Shown here: positions 1 to 4,886 of the stretch, in pieces
How the letters are laid out: the number at the start of each line of letters is the position of its first letter
Position numbering within the stretch: the first letter of the stretch is position 1
Assembly: GCA_902494035.1 (NCBI GenBank)
Contig: CABURV010000069.1
Location: 1 to 8,464 of the forward strand
DNA length: 8,464 nt
Direction of reading: 5' to 3'
Source: an uncultured Collinsella sp.
GTDB lineage: Bacteria > Actinomycetota > Coriobacteriia > Coriobacteriales > Coriobacteriaceae
Made by a program: the position numbers and the translations under genes
The notes under the pieces: model-generated
The model's input: only the letters and a program-made list of their open reading frames with translations
What the model was told of the DNA's origin: nothing
The model's database searches: none

Positions 1-1
1 G

Positions 2-355
2 TGCTATATGGCCGACCCTGATGTCGCCGCAACGGCGCGCGCCGCGGGCACGACTCGCGCCGTTGCGAGCATGGACAAAGCTTGCGGCATCGAGGGTCCG
101 CTCATCGTGGCCGTCGGCAACGCTCCCACAGCACTTCTGCGCCTCGCCGAGCTCATGGACGCGGGGAAGATCGCGCCCGCGCTCGTCGTTGGGGTGCCGG
201 TTGGGTTTGTGAACGTGGTCGAGGCGAAAGAGGAGCTACTCGCGCGACGCGTGCCGGCCATCGTCGCGAGGGGTCGCAAGGGCGGCTCGACCGTGGCGGC
301 CGCCATTATGAACGCGCTGCTCTACCAGATCACGCGCCCAGGCGGCCCGAAGTGA
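2..355 (+). CDS. cbiC: Precorrin-8X / cobalt-precorrin-8 methylmutase, C-terminal part (5' end outside window)
   Basis: This enzyme moves a methyl group from C-11 to C-12 of the corrin ring, turning (cobalt-)precorrin-8 into hydrogenobyrinate or cobyrinate, a cytoplasmic step of cobalamin synthesis. The frame is open to the first base, so the gene enters from the left. About 117 residues are visible of the roughly 210 usual for the family, and the N-terminal catalytic histidine region is missing. Family hallmarks in order are a CYMADPDV stretch at the edge, a TTRAVASMD helix, VAVGNAPTALLRL, VVGVPVGFVNVVEAKEEL, and a GRKGGSTVAAAIMNALLY end. The ATG at 8 is internal (the M of CYMADP), not the true start. 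The stop overlaps the next gene's GTG, so the two are probably translationally coupled within a larger cobalamin operon. The symbol cbiC rather than cobH is chosen because gut Coriobacteriia are anaerobes; the visible half cannot separate the two. Confidence 0.93.
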   Translation, partial: CYMADPDVAATARAAGTTRAVASMDKACGIEGPLIVAVGNAPTALLRLAELMDAGKIAPALVVGVPVGFVNVVEAKEELLARRVPAIVARGRKGGSTVAAAIMNALLYQITRPGGPK

Positions 356-1125
356 CGGCCCCCGCATCCGCGCCGGCGCTGCGCATCTTCGCCGGCACCA
401 CCGAGGGCCGCCTTCTGTGCGAATGGGCGAGCGGGGCGGGAATCCCCGCCCGTGCCTACGCGGCAACCGAGTACGGAGGCGAGCTTTTGGGCGAGCTTCC
501 GGGCATCGAGGTGCATGCGGGCAGGCTCGACGAGGCCGACATGGAGCGCGAGCTTTCCGGCGCGCGCATCGTCGTCGACGCCACGCACCCCTTCGCTACG
601 CTCGCAAGCGGCAACATCCGGGCCGCTTCGCTCGCCGTGGGTGCACGATGCCTGCGCCTTGCGCGCCCGGCCGAGTCGCTGCCCAAAGGCGTCGTGTCGG
701 TCGCGTCGATCGCCTGCGCGGCGCGCTTTCTCTCCGAGAACCCGGGTCGCGCGCTTCTCACGACGGGGAGCAAGGAGCTTGCTCCCTACACGCGCGTCGC
801 CGATTTCGCGGAGCGCTTCTTCGTGCGTGTGCTCCCGCTGCCCGGCGCTATAACGAAGTGCATCGACGCGGGGTTTTCGCCGTCGCACGTCATCGGCATG
901 CAGGGGCCCTTCACCCGCGAGCTCAACGAGGCGATGCTTCGGCAGGTGGGCGCCCAGTGGCTTGTGACCAAGGACTCGGGAACCGTAGGCGGCACGGCCG
1001 AGAAGCTCGCCGCCGCGCGTGACGCGGGAGCGCGCTGCATCGTGGTCGCCCGTCCCGCCGAGGGAGGCGGGGCCCTTTCGCTTCGGGAAGTGGAAGACGC
1101 GCTCTTACGGGAGTTCGCGCGCTAG
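352..1125 (+). CDS. cbiJ: Precorrin-6A / cobalt-precorrin-6A reductase
   Basis: This is an NAD(P)H-dependent reductase that reduces the macrocycle of (cobalt-)precorrin-6A to precorrin-6B in cytoplasmic cobalamin synthesis. From the GTG at 352 the protein is 257 residues, the usual CbiJ/CobK length. Recognisable motifs are a FAGTTEGR nucleotide-binding start (13-20), DATHPFA (76-82), LLTTGSKEL (135-143), ITKCIDAGF (167-175), IGMQGPF (181-187) and VTKDSGTVGGTAEK (205-218). The GTG start is preferred because it overlaps the upstream TGA as GTGA, has an AGGCGG-like ribosome site at 340-345, and places the GTTEGR motif near the N terminus. The frame stays open further upstream, but that stretch lies inside cbiC. 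The TAG stop sits within a strong palindrome. GC content (about 70%) and the preference for G/C at third positions exceed those of the genes right of 1340. The assignment is secure; cobK or cbiJ naming depends on the pathway type. Confidence 0.95.
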   Translation: MTAPASAPALRIFAGTTEGRLLCEWASGAGIPARAYAATEYGGELLGELPGIEVHAGRLDEADMERELSGARIVVDATHPFATLASGNIRAASLAVGARCLRLARPAESLPKGVVSVASIACAARFLSENPGRALLTTGSKELAPYTRVADFAERFFVRVLPLPGAITKCIDAGFSPSHVIGMQGPFTRELNEAMLRQVGAQWLVTKDSGTVGGTAEKLAAARDAGARCIVVARPAEGGGALSLREVEDALLREFAR

Positions 1126-1147
1126 GCGCTCGCCGCGCCTAGCGCGC
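1117..1147. terminator. Perfect 13-bp palindrome, likely bidirectional terminator between convergent genes
   Basis: Arms at 1117-1129 and 1135-1147 are exactly complementary around a 5-base loop (1130-1134), and nearly all pairs are G-C. The TAG stop of cbiJ (1123-1125) lies in the left arm. The right arm carries the mirror-image TAG (1141-1139) of a minus-strand reading frame. No T-run follows on either strand, so it is not a classic intrinsic terminator. It may work as a transcription pause or as an RNA 3'-end stabiliser for two converging transcripts. Confidence 0.6.
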
Positions 1148-1240
1148 CATCCCGCCCGCGAGGAGGAGCGCCCCGAGCAAGCTCGACCCGTACAAGCCCG
1201 TCATCCACCAATAGCTCGAGGACGACGCCCGGAGCTGGCG
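1139..1240 (-). pseudogene. C-terminal remnant of a convergent membrane-protein gene (truncated)
   Basis: On the minus strand, the last 33 codons before the TAG at 1141-1139 are G/C-rich at third positions like the neighbouring cobalamin genes. They read as a plausible protein end: a polar stretch (RQLRASSSS), then an aromatic and hydrophobic segment beginning YWWMTGLYG and ending LLLAGGMAR, which resembles a last membrane helix. Upstream of about 1240 the composition drops to AT-rich sequence. The frame then meets an in-frame TAG at 1291-1289 with no credible start, so the body of the gene is missing. I do not recognise the family. It may instead be a chance open frame, but the base usage, the sharp edge and the stop codon placed symmetrically in the cbiJ palindrome favour a real gene cut off by recombination or by an assembly join. 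Confidence 0.4.
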
Positions 1241-1257
1241 TAAACAGCCCTTCAATG

Positions 1258-1324
1258 AGTTGCGGTGAAATAGCGTCTGTTTTTGCTGCTAAATAGCATA
1301 TTCAGTCCCTAATTCACCGCAACT
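1258..1324. repeat. 12-bp perfect inverted repeat (15 of 16 when extended) in the 3' intergenic region
   Basis: Arms AGTTGCGGTGAA (1258-1269) and TTCACCGCAACT (1313-1324) are exact reverse complements. After one mismatch, three more bases pair (1271-1273 with 1309-1311). The interior is AT-rich and contains a smaller TGCTA/TAGCA hairpin (1287-1291 with 1295-1299 region) and a direct repeat AAATAGC (1268-1274 and 1291-1297). It lies just downstream of the ABC permease stop, where its RNA could fold and protect or end the operon transcript, although no T-run follows. It could also be a miniature mobile element or one end of an insertion. No target duplication is evident. Confidence 0.55.
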
Positions 1325-1337
1325 TGTTGGTGGTGGC

Positions 1338-2552
1338 TTACTGGTAGCGTAGGCACTCCACCGGGTCGAGCTTTGCCGCGCGGCGAGCGGGATAGAAGCC
1401 AAAGATTACGCCGATGCCGACCGATACGGCAAACGCGATCAACACTGTCGTAATGGAGAAGCTTGGCGTGATCGTCCCGGTAGCTCCAAACTCGCTCATG
1501 ATGCCCGAGCTTGCGGCAAAGAACGTGAGTCCCCATGCCAGCAGATAGCCAATCAGGACACCCAGCAGGCCACCGGTGACGCACAGTGCCGAGGACTCGG
1601 CCAAAAACTGCGCGGTGATATCGCGACGACTGGCGCCCAGAGCGCGGCGGATGCCGATCTCGCGGATGCGCTCGGTCACGTTGGTGAGCATCATATTCAT
1701 AATGCCGATACCGCCGACAAGCAGCGAGATGCTGGCGACAGCACCCATGATGAGCGAGAATGCGCCCATAAAGGAGTTGAGTGCATCGATGGCGCTTTTC
1801 ATGGAGGTCGCCGATACACTGTCGTACTCATCATCCTCCGCGATGCCCTTCATTGCGCGCACCTTGGACTCGATGGTCTTGCAGAGCTCATCCATGTCCG
1901 TGCCTTCGGCGGCAAGTGCCGTCACACTGGGGAATGAAGGATTCTCGTCGCCAAACAACTCGGAGATGGTTTCGCGTGGCATATACAGCGTAAGCGAGCC
2001 CATGGAGTCGCTGCCGCCATCAATCACGCCTACAATCTGCACCTCGCCGTTGGACACCTTGATGGTTTTCCCCAGCGCATCCTGTTCGTTGCCGTAAAGC
2101 TGATCGGCGCCGTTGCGGCTGATGAGCGCCACGCGCGAGCCTGACTGGGACTCGGCCTGGGAATAGGTGCGCCCCGCAACGAGCTTGCTGGCCCCCACGG
2201 CGTCGAGCATGTCGCTATCGACACCTTGTGCCATGACGGTATAGCTTTTATCGCCGGTCTTGTACTCGGTATACGCGCTGTCGACAATGCCGATCTGCTC
2301 TATCTGCGGCACCAGTTTTTGAAGCTTCTCGATGTCCGACTCGGTGAGTTCTTGCGACGAATAGATTTGCACCATGCGTGCCGCATTGAGACCCAGACTG
2401 TTGACCAGGCTGTTTTGGATGCCGCCGATGAGCGAAGTCATGGCGATTACCGAGGCGATGCCGATGACAATGCCCAGGATGGTGAGCAGGCTGCGCCCCT
2501 TGTTGGCTTCGAGCGAGTGAAGGGCTTCCTGGATGAGATCGCGGGCGCTCAT
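1338..2552 (-). CDS. MacB/FtsX-family ABC transporter permease
   Basis: This is the membrane subunit of a MacB-type (type VII) ABC system, a family that exports peptides, antibiotics or lipoproteins, or transmits force across the membrane without passing substrate. At 404 residues it matches stand-alone family members. Domains in order are an N-terminal helix (about 21-43, from the GRSLLTILGIVIGIASV motif), an extracytoplasmic MacB_PCD domain (about 44-260) and three C-terminal helices (about 262-286, 317-343 and 367-388). The coupling loop ERIREIGIRRALGASRRDI (294-312) and the YPARRAAKLDPVECLRY end are typical. The ATG start overlaps the ATPase stop as ATGA, and an AAAGGAG ribosome site (2560-2566) lies inside the ATPase gene, so translation is coupled. 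It is the last gene of the adaptor-ATPase-permease operon. The family is certain; the substrate cannot be read from sequence. Confidence 0.95.
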   Translation of the reverse strand: MSARDLIQEALHSLEANKGRSLLTILGIVIGIASVIAMTSLIGGIQNSLVNSLGLNAARMVQIYSSQELTESDIEKLQKLVPQIEQIGIVDSAYTEYKTGDKSYTVMAQGVDSDMLDAVGASKLVAGRTYSQAESQSGSRVALISRNGADQLYGNEQDALGKTIKVSNGEVQIVGVIDGGSDSMGSLTLYMPRETISELFGDENPSFPSVTALAAEGTDMDELCKTIESKVRAMKGIAEDDEYDSVSATSMKSAIDALNSFMGAFSLIMGAVASISLLVGGIGIMNMMLTNVTERIREIGIRRALGASRRDITAQFLAESSALCVTGGLLGVLIGYLLAWGLTFFAASSGIMSEFGATGTITPSFSITTVLIAFAVSVGIGVIFGFYPARRAAKLDPVECLRYQ

Positions 2553-3322
2553 GCCACCACTCCTTTCGTCGGGTTGACGCAGGCGGAAATCATGGGCAGG
2601 CTATCTACGGCGCTGCGCAGGGTTCGCGGTGCATGTGGAATATACGCGCCGTCGTGAATGCGACCGTCGCGGATGGTCACGGCACGGTCGGCCTCGGCGG
2701 CGATGCCGGGGTCGTGTGTGATGAGCACGATGGTCTTGCCGCGCTCCTGAAGCTTGTGGAATGTTTCCATGACGAGCGCTCCGGTTGCGGAGTCCAGGTT
2801 TCCCGTCGGCTCATCGGCCAGGATGATGGGCGGGTCATTGACAAGGGCGCGCGCGATGGCGACACGCTGCATCTGGCCGCCCGAGAGCTCGGATATGCGG
2901 TGGTCCCAGTGGTCGACCGGTAGCGTGACGGCCTGCAGCGCGTGCACGGCGCGCATTTCGCGCTGGCTTCGGGGCACATTGGTGTAGGCCAGCGGCAGCA
3001 TGACGTTTTCGATAACCGACAGGCGCGGCAGCAGGTTGAAGCTCTGAAAGACAAAGCCGATGCTCAGGGCGCGGACTTCGGTGAGCTCGTCATCATCGAG
3101 CTCGGCCACGTTAAGCCCTTGCAGGTAGTAGTCGCCTGCCGTTGGCTTATCCAGGCAGCCGAGGATGTTCATGAGCGTTGATTTGCCCGAGCCCGATGGG
3201 CCAGTGATGGCGACGAATTCGCCGGGATTTACCGCCAGGCTCACGTTGTGCAGGATGTGGGCGCAACCCGCCTCGCTCTCAAAGATGCGGTGCACGTTGC
3301 GGATGTCGATAACGGGACGCAT
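2549..3322 (-). CDS. MacB/LolD-type ABC transporter ATP-binding protein
   Basis: This is the cytoplasmic ATPase that drives the adjacent permease. The 257-residue protein has a full set of nucleotide-binding motifs: Walker A GPSGSGKST (41-49), Q-loop FVFQ (Gln93) followed by the LLPRLSVIENV segment typical of the LolD/MacB group, signature LSGGQ (146-150), Walker B IILADEP (166-172), D-loop NLD (175-177) and the H-loop His203 in LITHD. After residue 225 there is a short tail (about 30 residues) beyond the usual core, ending GVVA. Its start codon overlaps the adaptor stop as TAATG, and its own stop overlaps the permease start as ATGA. The three proteins should therefore be made in matched amounts. 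An AGGA ribosome site lies just before the start, within the adaptor's last codons. No catalytic residue is missing. Confidence 0.96.
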   Translation of the reverse strand: MRPVIDIRNVHRIFESEAGCAHILHNVSLAVNPGEFVAITGPSGSGKSTLMNILGCLDKPTAGDYYLQGLNVAELDDDELTEVRALSIGFVFQSFNLLPRLSVIENVMLPLAYTNVPRSQREMRAVHALQAVTLPVDHWDHRISELSGGQMQRVAIARALVNDPPIILADEPTGNLDSATGALVMETFHKLQERGKTIVLITHDPGIAAEADRAVTIRDGRIHDGAYIPHAPRTLRSAVDSLPMISACVNPTKGVVA

Positions 3323-4755
3323 TACATGTCCTCATCGGCAGACATACTGCCCGAATCCGCGCTGTAGCCGCCGTCAGCCGTTGCGTCCGCTCCGGTGTCC
3401 ATGACGAGCGTGTCGCCATCGCGCAGCTTGGTAACCGGTACGTTGGGGTTGATCTCGTTGCCCTGGTCGTCGCGCTTGACCTGTGTCTTGCCGACTACGG
3501 CTTCGTTGTCGTTTTGCGTCACGACGGTCACCTTGACGCGGCGCGTTTCCTTGCCTTCGTCATCGGTTGCCACGTTGACGTAATAGTGTTCGCCGTCTTC
3601 GGTCATGAGCGCCATCGTCGGCACCATCACCACGTCGTCGAGCTGCTCGGTCACCACCGATACCTCGGCCGTCATGCCCGGCTTCAGGCGCGCGTCGGGC
3701 GCCTCGATGAGGATGTCGACGTTAAAGGTCACGCTGCCGCCGCCGTTGGCGGCGTCGGAGTTTGCCACCGACGCGATAGCCGTGACGGTGCCCTGGCTCA
3801 CGATATCGGGAAACGCGGGATACGTGACGTTGGCGCTCTGCCCAACGGCGATCTTGGCGATGTCCTTTTCGCCCACCTGCACGGTCACCTTCATCTTGGA
3901 TAGGTCGGCGATCTGCATGCACTGCTTGCCGCCGCTCGTATCGCTTTCGCCCATGATCATGCCGCCTGTTACCGTGGCGCCCACCTTGGCGTTGAGCTCC
4001 ACGATGCTACCCGAGCTCGGGGCCGTGACCGTGCGACTGGCGGCCTTGGCGTTCGCCTGGTCTAGGTTTGCCTGGGCCGAAGCGAGGCTGCGCTGCGCGG
4101 CCGATACGGCGTTCGTGTCCACTGATGCAGCGGAGACGCCAGCCGCTGCGGAAGCTCCATCGACGTCCGTCGTTGGGGTGGCCTGCGCGACAGCGGCGGC
4201 TTTCTGCGCGTTGGTGAGGTCTTCCTGGGCGGCTGCAACTGCACGCTGCGCCTCGGCAACGTTGCGATCGAGCTCGTCGTTTTTAATGGTCATAAGCACG
4301 TCGCCCTCGCTGACGGATTGGCCTGCCTGCACGTTGATCGAATCGACCGTGCCGTCGACAGAAGGGGAGACCACTGAGGATGAAATGGGTTTGAGCTGGC
4401 CTTTCGCCTCGACCGTTGTGCTAAACGTGCCCTCGGTCACCATGTCGGTCACAGCCCCGCTAGCGCCCTGTGGCTGCGCATTGATAACCAAGGTTGCGAC
4501 AATGGCAATGAGTGCGATGGCACCTACGACGCCGGCGGCAATACCGCGTCGAATCAGCTTTTTGTGTCGACGTTCGGCGCGTTTTGCCTTGAGCTTGGCA
4601 TATGCCTCTTCATCGGAAATCTCGGCCGTATCGTTCGTGCGTTCGCTCTGCTTGTCGGCATGTACGTTTGTAATCAGAGGAATCGTTTCGGTGGCACCTT
4701 CGGGCGTGCACTCGGTATCATCTGGGCCCGGGGTGATCGTGGGGACATTCGGCAT
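3322..4755 (-). CDS. HlyD/MacA-like membrane-fusion adaptor protein of the ABC operon
   Basis: This is the extracytoplasmic adaptor of the MacAB-type complex, anchored in the membrane and expected to bind the permease's external domain. It has 477 residues. The first 70 are a polar, probably cytoplasmic segment ending in a Lys/Arg-rich stretch, followed by one transmembrane helix (about 71-93). Next come a first lipoyl-like half (about 127-158, with GTVDSINVQAGQSVSEGDVL), an Ala/Gln-rich coiled-coil hairpin (about 160-239), a second lipoyl half (TVTAPSSGSIVELNAKVGATV, starting at 242), and beta-barrel and membrane-proximal domains from about 285. The last 25 residues are acidic and Gly/Ser/Asp-rich. 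The hairpin tip (about 187-218) is low-complexity Ala/Val/Ser/Thr. The ATG has a good AAGGAG site 5 bases upstream. It heads the operon. The long cytoplasmic N-terminus is larger than in proteobacterial MacA, which typically starts almost directly with its membrane anchor. Confidence 0.92.
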   Translation of the reverse strand: MPNVPTITPGPDDTECTPEGATETIPLITNVHADKQSERTNDTAEISDEEAYAKLKAKRAERRHKKLIRRGIAAGVVGAIALIAIVATLVINAQPQGASGAVTDMVTEGTFSTTVEAKGQLKPISSSVVSPSVDGTVDSINVQAGQSVSEGDVLMTIKNDELDRNVAEAQRAVAAAQEDLTNAQKAAAVAQATPTTDVDGASAAAGVSAASVDTNAVSAAQRSLASAQANLDQANAKAASRTVTAPSSGSIVELNAKVGATVTGGMIMGESDTSGGKQCMQIADLSKMKVTVQVGEKDIAKIAVGQSANVTYPAFPDIVSQGTVTAIASVANSDAANGGGSVTFNVDILIEAPDARLKPGMTAEVSVVTEQLDDVVMVPTMALMTEDGEHYYVNVATDDEGKETRRVKVTVVTQNDNEAVVGKTQVKRDDQGNEINPNVPVTKLRDGDTLVMDTGADATADGGYSADSGSMSADEDM

Positions 4756-4782
4756 AGCGTCTCCTTTATAGAAAAACCTCGA

Positions 4783-4815
4783 TAATTATAAGCGCCCACC
4801 GGTTGGGGCGGGCGC
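4783..4815 (-). terminator. Intrinsic terminator after the L,D-transpeptidase gene
   Basis: On the minus strand a GC-rich stem pairs 4815-4807 with 4800-4792 (9 pairs, one a G-T wobble) around a 6-base loop. A T-rich tail TTATAATTAT follows directly. It lies about 70 bases past the transpeptidase stop and upstream of the ABC adaptor, so it should separate the two transcription units. The tail is interrupted by A residues, so termination may be incomplete. Confidence 0.65.
4785..4790 (-). promoter_or_regulatory. Candidate -10 box (TATAAT) for the ABC operon
   Basis: A perfect TATAAT is read on the minus strand at 4790-4785, about 30 bases upstream of the adaptor ATG. This would give a 5' leader of roughly 20 to 25 bases carrying the AAGGAG site at 4766-4761. 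There is no good -35 hexamer 16 to 18 bases upstream; that place is taken by the GC-rich terminator hairpin of the preceding gene. The box may therefore be only the T-rich tail of the terminator. Confidence 0.35.
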
Positions 4816-4832
4816 ATAGGACGGTTTCTTTC

Positions 4833-4861
4833 GGAACTGTTAGATTGGTCGCAGCAGTTCC
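4833..4861. repeat. 7-bp inverted repeat in the transpeptidase-ABC intergenic region
   Basis: GGAACTG (4833-4839) and CAGTTCC (4855-4861) are exact inverted copies separated by 15 bases. The repeat lies between the L,D-transpeptidase stop and the terminator hairpin. It could be a protein-binding operator for the downstream ABC operon or a second RNA hairpin in the transpeptidase 3' end. At seven bases it could also occur by chance. Confidence 0.35.
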
Positions 4862-4886
4862 ACGTTGTAGGAATGCGCGCGTTGCA

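Noticed and set aside
82..351. Upstream extension of the cbiJ frame to an ATG at 82
   Set aside because: That stretch encodes the conserved end of cbiC in another frame, and the translated extension is Arg/Gly/His-rich with no CbiJ similarity; the GTG at 352 fits the family length.
1277..1324. Minus-strand TTGCGG and TATGCT 16 bases apart as a promoter inside the inverted repeat
   Set aside because: The match to consensus is weak and it would drive only the truncated remnant; the hexamers are better explained as part of the repeat arms and inner hairpin.
3605..4771. 388-codon open frame on the + strand opposite the adaptor gene
   Set aside because: It is fully antisense to a clear HlyD-like protein, gives low-complexity Ser/Ala/Thr sequence, has no recognisable domain, and is explained by the third-position G/C bias of the real gene.
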